40,596 nucleotides of DNA from Pirellulaceae bacterium (GCA_011087765.1 JAALLA010000016.1:1-40596), one strand, 5' to 3'. Counted from the stretch's first letter, positions 17,637 through 26,296 are shown. Notes: generated from the sequence alone by a model not told the origin. Translations and numbers: made by a program.

Positions 17637-18101
17637 ATGAAGACTGCATCCTCAAAAAATAAAAATTTCACCATTCGTACAGCGAATCAGACCCTGCCTT
17701 TGGTCAAGATGATCGTTCAAGATATCGTTGTACTTTCCAAAGAGGTTAACGAAACGAGGGAGCGACTGGACTACCTTGTTGGAGGCCGTGGAAAGGGTGC
17801 TCAGAATGACGACTATGCAAGAGAGTTGGAGTCGATTGAGCAGGCAAACGAACTCAAATCTGACACGCTTGATAAGTTTGTCAACGAACTTTCTCAACTC
17901 GGACTTGGCGCCGCCCAGGTCAGCGAAGGTTTTGTTGACTTTCCGGCAATACGGGAAGGTGAGGATGTTAGCCTGTGTTGGCATTTAGGTGATAAGGAAG
18001 TCATGTATTGGCACGCTGCTGATGAGGATTGCCCGATGCGTCGCCCCGTGGATCTACCTTTGATCCGTCAATCTGGCGATCGAAGTTTTTCCAATTCGTA
18101 G
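17637..18101 (+). CDS. DUF2203 family protein
   Basis: A 154-residue cytosolic protein that fits DUF2203: 'FTIRTANQTLPLVKMIVQDI' at the start, a long helical middle, then 'VNELSQLGLGAAQVSEGFVD' and 'FPAIREGEDVSLCWHLGDKE'. 'VMYWHAADEDCPMRRPVDLP' completes the conserved C-terminal half. The function of the family is not known. A short Lys/Asn-rich N-terminus precedes the domain and a polar tail follows it. ATG start. The TatD gene follows 49 bases later on the same strand, so the two may be co-transcribed. Confidence 0.85.
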   Translation: MKTASSKNKNFTIRTANQTLPLVKMIVQDIVVLSKEVNETRERLDYLVGGRGKGAQNDDYARELESIEQANELKSDTLDKFVNELSQLGLGAAQVSEGFVDFPAIREGEDVSLCWHLGDKEVMYWHAADEDCPMRRPVDLPLIRQSGDRSFSNS

Positions 18102-18150
18102 TCTCTGTCAAATTTAAACGGCTGCGGTGCAAACGCTTGCAGGTTCGATC

Positions 18151-18927
18151 ATGTTGTTTGATACTCACGCCCATCTAGAAGATGAGCAGTTGCTCCCTAT
18201 CCTGGGGCAAGTGCTTGAGAATGCAGCTTCTGCTGGCTTGGTGGGAATCACTGCCATTGGTACGACTGCCATGACGAGTAAAAGTTGCGTGCAGCTTGCC
18301 AGAGAGTATCCTCAGATTTACTCAGCGGTCGGTATTCACCCTAATCATTGCCAGGATGCAACACAGCTTGATTGGCAAGAAATTCTCAAATTGTCGACTC
18401 AGCCAGAGGTGGTTGCGATTGGGGAGACCGGTCTAGATCGTTATTGGGACTACTGTCCGATTGAACAGCAGAGAACCTGGTTTGCAAAACATATTGAGTT
18501 ATCTTTTGAGACTAAAAAACCGCTTGTGATTCACATGCGTGATTGTGAATCAGATATTCTTGCCATGCTAAACGAGCACCAGCGGAATGGTAGCGTGATC
18601 GGGATTATGCATTCCTTTGCCGGTTCCTGGGAAACCGCTCAGCGATGTCTTGAATTAGGGATGTACATTAGTTTTGCTGGGATGGTGACCTTCAAAAAAT
18701 CAAACGAACTGAGAGAGATTGCTGCTCGCATCCCCGGCGATCGGATTTTGGTCGAAACCGATGCTCCGTACTTAACGCCTCATCCTCATCGAAGTCAGCG
18801 GCCGAATCAGCCTGCGATGGTTTGCCATACAGCCTCTTGTCTGGCCAATGTGCGAGGCGTCGATCTCGAGTTGTTTTCATCCATGACCACGGCCAATGCA
18901 AAACGCGTCTTTAATCTGAACGGTTAG
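18151..18927 (+). CDS. TatD-family metal-dependent hydrolase
   Basis: A 258-residue TIM-barrel hydrolase of the TatD family, known as a metal-dependent DNase/3'-5' exonuclease in E. coli and linked to DNA repair and degradation. Metal ligands are visible: H6-x-H8 in 'FDTHAHL', Glu in 'GETGLDRYWD', His in 'VIHMRDCESD', His in 'GIMHSFAG' and Asp in 'ETDAPYLTPHPHR'. The final loop 'RPNQPAMV' is typical. The frame extends to a GTG at 18127, but TatD proteins begin right at the 'LFDTHAH' strand, so I choose the ATG at 18151. The 3' end converges with the sulfatase gene. Confidence 0.93.
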   Translation: MLFDTHAHLEDEQLLPILGQVLENAASAGLVGITAIGTTAMTSKSCVQLAREYPQIYSAVGIHPNHCQDATQLDWQEILKLSTQPEVVAIGETGLDRYWDYCPIEQQRTWFAKHIELSFETKKPLVIHMRDCESDILAMLNEHQRNGSVIGIMHSFAGSWETAQRCLELGMYISFAGMVTFKKSNELREIAARIPGDRILVETDAPYLTPHPHRSQRPNQPAMVCHTASCLANVRGVDLELFSSMTTANAKRVFNLNG

Positions 18928-19005
18928 CAACTTAGTGGTCGCGTGTGGATGGGTGGATTCTAGTTTCCGACGAGGACAAAAAAACCTGTTTGAATGCGAG
19001 TGCTT

Positions 19006-20892
19006 TTACTTTGTTTTTGACGGAAGCTTGAAGTTGATTTCCTGCTGTACCTTGGCCGATTCATTTCCATCGCGATCCACCGCCCAAGCGGTTGCGCTGA
19101 GTCGAGTTGCATAAAGTTGGTCGATCGGGAAATGCCAGGTAACGAGCTGCTGATCGTTCGATGAGACGTTGGCTCTTAGGTCCGTCGGGACTTTACTCCA
19201 CTGGCTACCCGTCCAAAATTCCTTAGTCTTCGGATCTTGGAGGTGAAGTAATATTTCTGCAATAGAGTGATCGTCTTCTGCCCTGCCCTGCACCCAGTCA
19301 GCACGGTCATCTAGTTCTACGGGTTCGGGGATGATGGTCACAATTGGGTTCATCGAGACGTGCCGGCTACTCAAAAGATCTCTTTTAAGAAGTTGTTGTT
19401 CTGGCGAACTTAAATCATCGAAGGCATTGTTTAGCTCGTAAGGATCCTTTGAAAAATCATAAAACTCTTTATCACCATTGATCCACTCGACGTAAATTTT
19501 GTTGTGATATCGAAGTCCACTGTAGGCTCCGAGAAAATTCTTCCCCCGGTTTCTTTTGGCTTGCCAATTTTCAATGACCACTGGTTCTCGCCAAGTCGTT
19601 TCGTTGATTGCCTTTGGGTTTTTCAAAAGAGGGATGAATGACTTTCCGTCTAAAAACTCGGGTAGCTTCGCTCCTGCGAGTTCAAGAATCGTAGGGCACA
19701 GGTCAATGTGGCCAAGCAAATGGCCAGCAGTTGTGCCGCCGGTGATGCCCGGACCCGAAACATAGAGCGGGACGTTGGTGCAAATTCGATAAGGGTAAAG
19801 CTTTCCGTGAAGACGATGTTGCCCAAGTTGATAGCCGTTGTCTGATGTAAAGAAAATATAGGTTGATTCTCGAATGCCGCAAGATTTGAGAGTCTCCAGG
19901 ATTTCGCCCAAAAGATCATCGACAGATTTAACCGCTCTCGCACGGCTAAGATATTCGAGATGGAGTAGATCAAGTTCGGCCTCCGTATAAGGAGGCGTTT
20001 GGCGATGAGGCGGTTTGTCCGATAAAGGGGCTGTATCGAAATCCGGCGTCCTGGGAATTCTCAATTCCGGATGCCAATCGTCATAGCGCGCTTTGTGAAC
20101 CATATTGGTAAAGTCATTACCAACCGGACGGTGGGGAGCCAGTGGAGCAAGGTAAAGAAAGAACGGTTGGCTGCCATTCGATGTCGCAGAGGATTTGGTT
20201 TTCAGTTCTGGATTGCGACGACTTGAAACCGAATCTGCCGTTGGTTGCCGGTTTTGTTTTTCAGTGTGTAACTTAATGAGTCGTGTCGCGTCAATCATCT
20301 CTTGATCAGTCCGATAGACGTCGTCTGGATTTTGAGAGTGGCCTCCGTTTCGGTTGTCACGATTGGTGAAACGATAGGTTCCCATATAGCGTCCACCGTT
20401 TGACATGTAGAAGTCATCCCAGCCCGGAGGGATTTTGAAATCGAAACCATTGTGGTGATATTTACCAATCATCATGGTGTGATAACCGGCTCGACGCATC
20501 CAGACTCCTAGTTCTTCCTGTTCGTGTTCCTGTCGTAAGAACTCGCTGTAGCCACCGCGAAAGGAAAGCGATAACGGATAATCTGGAATGTTGACACGCA
20601 CGCCGGTGCGATGTGCATATTGGCCACGAAAGAGCGCTGCTCTGGACGGGGCGCAAAATGGAGTCGTCACATGGAGGTTGGTAAACGAAAGGCTCTGATC
20701 GACCAGGCCTTTGATGTGGGGGTATAGCTTCAACATCTCCGGGCTGAACATCTGGTAATCAGCGTCATCAAGGTTAATCAAGATGATGTTGGGTGTATTT
20801 GCCGTCGAAGATGTATTTTGGGCTGCGGTGGAAGATAACCAAACGTGAATCAGCAACAACGCACCGCAGAGATGGAAGATGCTTTTTCTCAA
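19006..20892 (-). CDS. Secreted formylglycine sulfatase
   Basis: A 628-residue exported type I sulfatase. A signal peptide (about 1-24) is followed by 'NIILINLDDADYQMFSPEM' with the metal-binding Asp pair (D42, D43). The maturation/catalytic motif is C80-A-P-S-R84 in 'FCAPSRAALFRGQYAHRTG', where Cys becomes formylglycine. 'FFTSDNGYQLGQHRLHGKLY' supplies further active-site Asp/Asn/His/Lys residues, and the C-terminal 'YDFSKDPYELNNAF' is typical. A final segment of about 100 residues looks like an extra beta-sandwich. Planctomycetes use many such enzymes on sulfated algal polysaccharides; the substrate cannot be read here. The start is TTG with AGGAG six bases upstream. No sulfatase-maturating enzyme is in the window. 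Confidence 0.95.
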   Translation of the reverse strand: MRKSIFHLCGALLLIHVWLSSTAAQNTSSTANTPNIILINLDDADYQMFSPEMLKLYPHIKGLVDQSLSFTNLHVTTPFCAPSRAALFRGQYAHRTGVRVNIPDYPLSLSFRGGYSEFLRQEHEQEELGVWMRRAGYHTMMIGKYHHNGFDFKIPPGWDDFYMSNGGRYMGTYRFTNRDNRNGGHSQNPDDVYRTDQEMIDATRLIKLHTEKQNRQPTADSVSSRRNPELKTKSSATSNGSQPFFLYLAPLAPHRPVGNDFTNMVHKARYDDWHPELRIPRTPDFDTAPLSDKPPHRQTPPYTEAELDLLHLEYLSRARAVKSVDDLLGEILETLKSCGIRESTYIFFTSDNGYQLGQHRLHGKLYPYRICTNVPLYVSGPGITGGTTAGHLLGHIDLCPTILELAGAKLPEFLDGKSFIPLLKNPKAINETTWREPVVIENWQAKRNRGKNFLGAYSGLRYHNKIYVEWINGDKEFYDFSKDPYELNNAFDDLSSPEQQLLKRDLLSSRHVSMNPIVTIIPEPVELDDRADWVQGRAEDDHSIAEILLHLQDPKTKEFWTGSQWSKVPTDLRANVSSNDQQLVTWHFPIDQLYATRLSATAWAVDRDGNESAKVQQEINFKLPSKTK

Positions 20893-20898
20893 ACTAAA

Positions 20899-20903
20899 CT
20901 CCT
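20899..20903 (-). promoter_or_regulatory. Shine-Dalgarno site fixing the TTG start of the sulfatase
   Basis: AGGAG on the minus strand, six bases before TTG at 20892. The TTG directly precedes a good signal peptide, so the site and the protein agree on this start. Confidence 0.65.
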
Positions 20904-21151
20904 AAACGCAAATCAAGACGTTTTGAATTTGACAAAGTCGCCCCGCGGTCGGCGCTTAAGCAGTGCCACGAAAGCAACTCATGCTTAGTGTACACCAACG
21001 ATCGTCCAGACGGGGGCGATTTCCAAAAGTGTTGGAGTCGAGCAGTTGGTAGTATTAATGCAGAAAGGTCTTCGGCAATTCAGGCCGGAGTGTCATCGAA
21101 ACGAACGGTTGATCCCTTCTTACTTGATGACCAAGAAAGCAGGGGTCCAAG

Positions 21152-21271
21152 TTAGCTTGGAAGTATCAGGGCCGTTAAAACCCACATTTGACCTGCACCG
21201 GTCGCCGCCATGATCATCCCCAAGATAATTAGATAGGGAACAAGGTCGCTGTCGATTTTTGGAATTTTCAC
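21152..21271 (-). CDS. Possible 39-residue hydrophobic peptide after secY
   Basis: A short open frame starting at GTG, 35 bases after the secY stop on the same strand. It reads 'KIPKIDSDLVPYLIILGMIM' followed by 'AATGAGQMWVLTALILPS' and a stop. It would be a single membrane-spanning peptide with a basic/polar N-terminus, inside the secY transcript. No Shine-Dalgarno site is visible and I do not recognise a family. It could be a small Sec- or ribosome-linked membrane peptide, or chance. Support is composition and position only. Confidence 0.3.
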   Translation of the reverse strand: MKIPKIDSDLVPYLIILGMIMAATGAGQMWVLTALILPS

Positions 21272-21306
21272 TGTCTACTACCGAGTAATCTAAGACGTGT
21301 AAGTGG

Positions 21307-22683
21307 TTATTCAAGCAAGCCGGCGTGGTTTCTCATTACGAGATGGCTGTCGATTTTTTGAACGAGGTCAAACGCAACGCTGACCGCGATCAAGAGGCCT
21401 GTTCCCCCGTAGAAACTGGCGACCATATAATCCACGCCAAGTAACTCTGAGATGATGGTCGGAACAACAGCGATCAAAGCCAGAAACCCTGCACCGACGT
21501 AAGTGATCCGTTCAATCACTTTCTCAAGATAATCTTCTGTTCTGCGACCTGGGCGGTAGCCAGGGATGAATGTTCCGTTGTCCTTCATGTTGTCCGAAAT
21601 TTCCTTCGGATTGAACGTGATCGCTGTCCAGAAGTAGCAGAAGAAGTAGATCATCGCGATGTAGACTAAGTTGTAGACCATCGAGGTTGGGTCTCCGAGC
21701 AGTGCTCCGAGACCACCCATGATGCCGCTAAAGAATCCCTCTCCTCCTCCAAAGTAACTAAAGATGAAGGGTGGAATCATCAGGAGGCTTTGGGCAAAGA
21801 TAATCGGCATCACACCCGCCTGGTTAACACGCAACGGCATGTACTGTCTTGTGCCGCCGTAAACACGTCTTCCTCGTACGTGCTTCGCACTCTGAGTTGG
21901 AATGCGTCGTTGACCGAGGGTTACGAAGACGACTCCGACGACTACGCCGACGAACATCATCACCAGCATAATAATCTTTTCCAGGCCGATACCTGAATTA
22001 AAACCATTCAACTCAAAGGTCGCATTGTTCAACAGGCTCATCAAGGCACTCGGCATCATTGCGACAATACCGGCCATGATCAGGAGACTGATGCCGTTTC
22101 CAATGCCGTATTCGTCGATTTGCTCACCGAGCCACATCAGGAATACACTGCCACTGGTCATGATCAAGATCGCTGTAAACTGCCAGCCGATTGTCAACCT
22201 ACCCGTGTTGGCGACTTCAAAGGCTTCGTTGGTCATGTTTTGGGCACCGGTTCCCGTAGGGTCGGCCATGATCACAAACCAGAGGTAACCTGCACTTTGA
22301 ATGAGGCAAAGGACAACGGTTAAATAGCGGGTGTATTCATTAATCTTTTTGCGTCCAGCTTCCCCCTCTTTTTTAAGTTCTTCAAGGGGTTTGTAGACGG
22401 TCCCCATCAACTGCAAGATAATCGATGCAGAGATGTAAGGCATAATTCCAAGGCCGAAGATGGTGGCCTGGTTTAATTGACTTCCGCTGAAGACTGAGAC
22501 CTTCGCTAAAAATTTAGTCAGGTCTCCACTCATGTTTTTGGCGAATTCAGAAACGGCTTCCTGATCGATCATGGGCAGGGGGATCTGCCATCCGATTCGA
22601 TAAACCGCGAGCAAAGCCAAGGTAAACAGGACCTTGTTCCGGAGTTCCGGAATCGTAAAAATGAGACGGAGCTTCTCTAACAT
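21307..22683 (-). CDS. secY: Protein translocase subunit SecY
   Basis: A 458-residue, ten-helix channel protein of the Sec translocon in the inner membrane; it works with SecE, SecG and SecA. Seen: the N-terminal 'IPELRNKVLFTLALLAVYRI', plug-region segments after helix 1, 'FGLGIMPYISASIILQLMGT', 'GIGNGISLLIMAGIV' and 'VNQAGVMPIIFAQSLL'. The cytoplasmic loop 'FIPGYRPGRRTEDYLEKVI' contacts ribosome and SecA. It is the last recognised gene of the ribosomal cluster, 81 bases after rplO, as expected for the spc operon. Confidence 0.97.
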   Translation of the reverse strand: MLEKLRLIFTIPELRNKVLFTLALLAVYRIGWQIPLPMIDQEAVSEFAKNMSGDLTKFLAKVSVFSGSQLNQATIFGLGIMPYISASIILQLMGTVYKPLEELKKEGEAGRKKINEYTRYLTVVLCLIQSAGYLWFVIMADPTGTGAQNMTNEAFEVANTGRLTIGWQFTAILIMTSGSVFLMWLGEQIDEYGIGNGISLLIMAGIVAMMPSALMSLLNNATFELNGFNSGIGLEKIIMLVMMFVGVVVGVVFVTLGQRRIPTQSAKHVRGRRVYGGTRQYMPLRVNQAGVMPIIFAQSLLMIPPFIFSYFGGGEGFFSGIMGGLGALLGDPTSMVYNLVYIAMIYFFCYFWTAITFNPKEISDNMKDNGTFIPGYRPGRRTEDYLEKVIERITYVGAGFLALIAVVPTIISELLGVDYMVASFYGGTGLLIAVSVAFDLVQKIDSHLVMRNHAGLLE

Positions 22684-22764
22684 AGTTTCGTGTTCCTGAC
22701 GATCCTTCTACAGTTTGCCCGACGGCGAATTTGCCAAAGCAACCAACGATCGGATTGCTCCGAA

Positions 22765-23259
22765 TCACTTATTCGTGGCAGATCTCATCTTATTCTTAAC
22801 GACAGCCTTCTTTTTTGGAAGCTCAACCACGGTTCCACCCGCTTTTTCGATCTTTTCCTTGGCCGAAGCACTAAATCGATGGGCATGGACGGTCAATTTC
22901 TTGGTGATCTCACCCTTGCCTAAAACTTTTAGCTCATCGTAGCGATAATTGGCAAGGTCTTTCTCGCGTAGGCTATCTGGTGTGACTTCTTCACCGGCAG
23001 AGAAATTTGCTTCCAATTCTCCGATGTTGACTTCACCAACCTCTACGGCCCACTTGTTATTGAATCCACGCTTTGGAATTCGGCGAATCATCGGCATCGC
23101 ACCACCCTGAAAGGTTGGGTGCTGCGAGTGTCCAGCGCGAGATCGTTGACCTTTGTGGCCACGTCCAGAAGTCTTGCCGAGACCTGAGCCGGTTCCACGG
23201 CCGAGTCTTTTCCGCTTTTTGAACTTCTGAATGCCTTCGTGTACGTCGTTTAAATTCAC
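22765..23259 (-). CDS. rplO: 50S ribosomal protein L15
   Basis: A 164-residue L15 of the large subunit. The Gly/Arg-rich N-terminus '[20 protein letters not shown]' then '[11 protein letters not shown]' threads into 23S rRNA, and '[14 protein letters not shown]' is conserved. A Lys-rich C-terminal extension ('[16 protein letters not shown]') goes past the usual end. Start is GTG, and GTGA overlaps the rpsE stop by four bases, so rpmD (L30), which normally sits between them, is absent. Confidence 0.96.
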   Translation of the reverse strand: MNLNDVHEGIQKFKKRKRLGRGTGSGLGKTSGRGHKGQRSRAGHSQHPTFQGGAMPMIRRIPKRGFNNKWAVEVGEVNIGELEANFSAGEEVTPDSLREKDLANYRYDELKVLGKGEITKKLTVHAHRFSASAKEKIEKAGGTVVELPKKKAVVKNKMRSATNK

Positions 23260-23768
23260 AGTTGGACTCCTCGCAGACGCTCTACGTCGTCCTTTGTTCG
23301 TGCATGTTGAAGAGCTTCAATCGTGGCTTTGACAAGCGTCACTGGATTGTTGCTCCCGAAGCTCTTGGTCAGAATGTTTTTAACACCGGCAGCTTCGCAA
23401 ACGGCGCGAACTGCAGAGCCGGCAATAATACCGGTACCGGGACCGGCTGGCAGGAGCACAACGCGAGCGGCTCCAAAACGTCCGTCAATCCGATGCGGAA
23501 TGGATCCGTCAATCATGTTGACGTTCACAAGTGATCTCGATGCCTGCTTGTTTGCTTTCTCAACGCTTGGCTGAACCTCGTTAGCTTTGCCGTAGCCCCA
23601 GCCAACTTTGCCTTTGCCATCGCCACAGACAACCATGGCCGCAAAACTGAATCGGCGACCACCTTTGACTACGGCAGCACAGCGTTTGATTTTTACCGTT
23701 CTCTCGATCAAACCGGAGCTAGGCTTGTCCTGATCTTTCCGGTTGTCTTTTCGGTTGCCTTTAGCCAC
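23256..23768 (-). CDS. rpsE: 30S ribosomal protein S5
   Basis: A 170-residue S5 of the small subunit, involved in mRNA entry and decoding fidelity. The dsRNA-binding-like N-terminal domain has '[20 protein letters not shown]' and '[17 protein letters not shown]'. The second domain has '[20 protein letters not shown]' and '[19 protein letters not shown]'. The N-terminus (about 15 residues) is a polar Lys/Asp-rich stretch. It is preceded by a long 153-base spacer with two inverted repeats and coupled at its end to rplO. Confidence 0.97.
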   Translation of the reverse strand: MAKGNRKDNRKDQDKPSSGLIERTVKIKRCAAVVKGGRRFSFAAMVVCGDGKGKVGWGYGKANEVQPSVEKANKQASRSLVNVNMIDGSIPHRIDGRFGAARVVLLPAGPGTGIIAGSAVRAVCEAAGVKNILTKSFGSNNPVTLVKATIEALQHARTKDDVERLRGVQL

Positions 23769-23789
23769 TTTCTACCTCGATGTTTTCAT

Positions 23790-23816
23790 AATGAGTCTGC
23801 CTGGGCGAAACTCATT
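23790..23816 (-). repeat. Inverted repeat upstream of rpsE
   Basis: AATGAGT (23790-23796) and ACTCATT (23810-23816) form a 7-bp stem with an inner GCC/GGC pair, ending 21 bases before the rpsE start. It could hide or shape the rpsE ribosome-binding region. Confidence 0.5.
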
Positions 23817-23852
23817 CTAACAGTTCGTATTTGATTTCTTGTTTAAATTCTA

Positions 23853-23881
23853 CCCGCAAGGTGCTGTTCAAAACCAGCGGG
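23853..23881 (-). repeat. Second inverted repeat in the rplR-rpsE spacer
   Basis: CCCGC (23853-23857) pairs with GCGGG (23877-23881), with a short inner GGT/ACC pairing. There is no T-run after it, so it is unlikely to be a terminator. Confidence 0.4.
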
Positions 23882-23921
23882 AGCAGGCCGGATAGCCGGT
23901 GGTTGCTCCGTATTTAATTCA

Positions 23922-24320
23922 CTAAAACTTCAGTCCGCCTTCGCGTGCTGCGTTTGCCAGTTCTGCAACGCGGCCGTGAAACTTGTAAGGTCCGCGGTCG
24001 AAGCAAGCTTCCGTCACTCCAGCAGCGATCGCTCGCTCGGCGATTGCTGCACCGATGATTTTCGCTGCTTCACAGTTGCCACCGTAACCGATTTGGTCAG
24101 CGAGCGTTTTGTCGCGAGTGCTTGCTGAGGCGAGCGTCTTCCCGGCATCGTCGTCAATCAGTTGACAATACAGGTGTTTGTTACTGCGGCGGACACTCAA
24201 CCGTGGGCAAGTGGCATCACCACGCAGTTTCTTGCGCACACGATTTGTGCGACGCCAACGCTGCTTGTTAACTAGTTTTTGTTTTCTCACCGAACTATCT
24301 CGCTTTAATTTTATTTCCAA
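23922..24320 (-). CDS. rplR: 50S ribosomal protein L18
   Basis: A 132-residue L18, which binds 5S rRNA in the central protuberance. A basic N-terminal stretch leads to '[20 protein letters not shown]' and '[20 protein letters not shown]'. The end '[20 protein letters not shown]' then 'REGGLKF' is diagnostic. Slightly longer at the N-terminus than the common 117-120 residues. It lies between rplF and rpsE in normal spc order. Confidence 0.96.
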   Translation of the reverse strand: MEIKLKRDSSVRKQKLVNKQRWRRTNRVRKKLRGDATCPRLSVRRSNKHLYCQLIDDDAGKTLASASTRDKTLADQIGYGGNCEAAKIIGAAIAERAIAAGVTEACFDRGPYKFHGRVAELANAAREGGLKF

Positions 24321-24370
24321 CCGAAAAACCGCCCGAACCCATTCAGTAATCCATTTACTGAAACCCTCGG

Positions 24371-24907
24371 TTACTGGGCTGATTTACCCGCTTTAAGTTT
24401 CACGTGTTCGCCAACGTATCGAATTCCTTTTCCTTTGTACGGTTCAGGTTTCCGCAATGAGCGAACCTCTGCGGCGAATTGGCCGACTTTTTGTTTATCA
24501 CAACCCTTTACATCCACGTGTGTCTGATCGGGACACGTGACGTCGAGGCCATCGGGAATGTCTTTCACGAGTTCATTGGCCAGGCCAACGCGAAGTTTGA
24601 GTTGTTTGCCTGCGACCTGACAGACGTAACCAACGCCCTGCAGCTCAAGTTTTTTCTCGTAGCCGTCTTTGACGCCGAGAATCATGTTTTGCACCAAGGC
24701 CCGGGTGAGTCCGTGGAACGCTCGTGAGTTTTTATCGTTCCGCCCACGCGAAACCTTCACGACGCCATCTTCCACGGCAACTGAAACTTCCGGTCGATGC
24801 CGGTAGCTCAATTTACCTTTAGGGCCTTCAATATCAATGTTTCCATCGGTCACGCTGACGGTTACACCATCGACGATTGAGACAGGTTTATTGCCAATTC
24901 TTGACAT
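24371..24907 (-). CDS. rplF: 50S ribosomal protein L6
   Basis: A 178-residue L6, near the GTPase centre of the large subunit. It has two repeated alpha/beta domains: '[20 protein letters not shown]', '[20 protein letters not shown]', '[19 protein letters not shown]' and the conserved end '[20 protein letters not shown]'. The frame runs 13 codons further upstream, but L6 proteins start at 'MSRIG', so the ATG at 24907 is used. Confidence 0.97.
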   Translation of the reverse strand: MSRIGNKPVSIVDGVTVSVTDGNIDIEGPKGKLSYRHRPEVSVAVEDGVVKVSRGRNDKNSRAFHGLTRALVQNMILGVKDGYEKKLELQGVGYVCQVAGKQLKLRVGLANELVKDIPDGLDVTCPDQTHVDVKGCDKQKVGQFAAEVRSLRKPEPYKGKGIRYVGEHVKLKAGKSAQ

Positions 24908-25030
24908 GGATCTTTTCCAACAATTTGTTTTTCGTATCAGAACCACCGAGTCAACGGTGAGTTCCGGGCCAGATTCGGACGGGTTTCCCCGTTTGAATTC
25001 GGCTGACTCATTTCTGGCCAGGCGAACCTC

Positions 25031-25426
25031 TTACCAGACTTCACACAACACTTCGCCACCGACTTTTTGCTGGCGGGCTTCCCGGTCACTCATCACACCT
25101 TTACTGGTGCTGAGGATCGAGATTCCCAAGCCATTCAAGACCGGTCGCAAATCGCGTGCACTGGAGTAGACCCGGCATCCGGGCTTACTGACACGTTTTA
25201 CGTGGCGAATTACTTTTTCACCGCTCGGTCCGTATTTTAAATCAATTTGTAGTTGGCCAACTGGTTCGCCATCTTCGGCTTTCCAATCCCATATGAAGCC
25301 CTCTCGTTTGAGCACTTCTGCCACACCACTTTTGACCTTGGAAATTGGCATTTCCACGTTGGGCCGTTCCACGCTCACCGCGTTGCGGATGCGAGTAAGC
25401 ATGTCGGCAATTGGGTCAGTCATCAT
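25031..25426 (-). CDS. rpsH: 30S ribosomal protein S8
   Basis: A 131-residue S8, a primary 16S rRNA-binding protein and, in E. coli, the spc operon translational repressor. Seen: 'MMTDPIADMLTRIRNAVSVE', 'KSGVAEVLKREGFIWDW', 'VSKPGCRVYSSARDL' and the C-terminal 'GISILSTSKGVMSDREARQ' then 'KVGGEVLCEVW'. Either of the two first Met codons could be used. It follows rpsN by 26 bases. Confidence 0.97.
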   Translation of the reverse strand: MMTDPIADMLTRIRNAVSVERPNVEMPISKVKSGVAEVLKREGFIWDWKAEDGEPVGQLQIDLKYGPSGEKVIRHVKRVSKPGCRVYSSARDLRPVLNGLGISILSTSKGVMSDREARQQKVGGEVLCEVW

Positions 25427-25452
25427 AGTCGCTTGTTTCCCTTAACTTGCCT

Positions 25453-25635
25453 TTACCAACTTGCCTTGCGAAGACCCGGGATAACTCCCTGGTCAGCAAG
25501 GTTGCGAAAGCAGATTCGACACACGCCAAATTTGCGATAAACCGCACGGGGGCGGCCACACAATTTACACCGTCGCTCACGGCGAACCGGGTATTTCGGT
25601 CGAGACGCTTTAGCGATCTTCGATTTTCTTGCCAC
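25453..25635 (-). CDS. rpsN: 30S ribosomal protein S14, zinc-binding (type Z)
   Basis: A 60-residue S14 of the short zinc form. It has a C-x2-C-x12-C-x2-C site in '[20 protein letters not shown]', followed by '[18 protein letters not shown]'. The longer, Cys-free S14 form is not present in this window. It is preceded by a 106-base spacer after rplE that contains two perfect inverted repeats. Confidence 0.97.
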   Translation of the reverse strand: MARKSKIAKASRPKYPVRRERRCKLCGRPRAVYRKFGVCRICFRNLADQGVIPGLRKASW

Positions 25636-25671
25636 AACAAAAGCCTGTAAAAAATTCTGTTTAAGTACGTC

Positions 25672-25695
25672 TGATTGAGTCCTGTGACTCAGTCA
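25672..25695 (-). repeat. Inverted repeat upstream of rpsN
   Basis: TGAGTC-CTGT-GACTCA (25676-25691) is a perfect 6-bp stem with a 4-base loop. It is extended by TGA/TCA outside one mismatch. It lies about 37 bases before the rpsN start; no T-run follows. Confidence 0.5.
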
Positions 25696-25707
25696 CCTAT
25701 TCTTATC

Positions 25708-25724
25708 GAACCCAACAGGGGTTC
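25708..25724 (-). repeat. Second inverted repeat in the rplE-rpsN spacer
   Basis: GAACCC-AACAG-GGGTTC, a perfect 6-bp stem with a 5-base loop, lying 18 bases after the rplE stop. It may protect the 3' end of an upstream mRNA fragment or pace translation. Confidence 0.45.
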
Positions 25725-25741
25725 TAAATCTATCGTCGTAT

Positions 25742-26296
25742 CTAGTCTTTTTTGTTGGAATCCTTAAAAGGCATACCAAACATCCGAAGCAACTCTCGTC
25801 CCTCTTCGTCGCTTTGGGTCGACGTCACAAACACGATGTTCATTCCCTGTTTCCGGGTAAATTTATCCGGGTTCAGTTCTGGAAAAACTCCGTACTCGTT
25901 CAAGCCCAGGCTGTAATTGCCTCGACCATCAAACGCCTTCTCGCTGATTCCGCGAAAGTCACGAACTCGAGGTAACGCCAATGAAAATAGGCGATCCATG
26001 AATTCAAACATTCGGTCTCCACGCAACGTGACTTTGCAGCCGATCGCTTGACCTTCGCGGAGGCGAAAATTAGCGATTGACTTTCGAGCCTTGGTAATCA
26101 CCGGTTTTTGTCCGGCAATTAACGTCATGGCCGCGTTTGCATCGGCAAGTTCTTTCTTGTCCTGTGTCGCTGAACCGACACCCATGTTGATCACGATTTT
26201 TTCCATTCGTGGCAACGAAAGTATATTCTCTCTTCCGAATTTTGTTTTCAATTCCGGAAGAATCGTTTCTTTGTATTGTTCTCTGAGTCGAGCCAT
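25742..26296 (-). CDS. rplE: 50S ribosomal protein L5
   Basis: A 184-residue L5, which binds 5S rRNA and contacts the P-site tRNA. Seen: 'ARLREQYKETILPELKTKFG', 'KIVINMGVGSATQDKKEL', 'TLIAGQKPVITKARKSIANF' and 'RDFRGISEKAFDGRGNYSLG'. The frame is open 31 codons further upstream to an ATG at 26389 that overlaps the rplN stop. The usual L5 start is the 'ARLREQYK' Met, so I use 26296. Only 79 bases separate it from rplN, leaving no room for rplX (L24). Confidence 0.95.
   Translation of the reverse strand: MARLREQYKETILPELKTKFGRENILSLPRMEKIVINMGVGSATQDKKELADANAAMTLIAGQKPVITKARKSIANFRLREGQAIGCKVTLRGDRMFEFMDRLFSLALPRVRDFRGISEKAFDGRGNYSLGLNEYGVFPELNPDKFTRKQGMNIVFVTSTQSDEEGRELLRMFGMPFKDSNKKD

Larger units (their letters stand above)
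20893..21306. other. Gap between secY and the sulfatase gene
   Basis: These 414 bases follow secY and precede the sulfatase on the same strand. They contain the sulfatase Shine-Dalgarno site (20899-20903) and one short hydrophobic open frame (21152-21271, listed separately). I saw no tRNA, repeat or convincing promoter. Confidence 0.4.

Noticed and set aside
17335..17655. Minus-strand open frame of 106 codons between csrA and the DUF2203 gene
   Set aside because: Composition is unlike a protein and it overlaps the start of the DUF2203 gene on the other strand.
21120..21314. 64-codon minus-strand frame overlapping the secY end
   Set aside because: It has a poor composition (His/Asp/Ser mixture) and overlaps the more plausible hydrophobic 39-codon frame.
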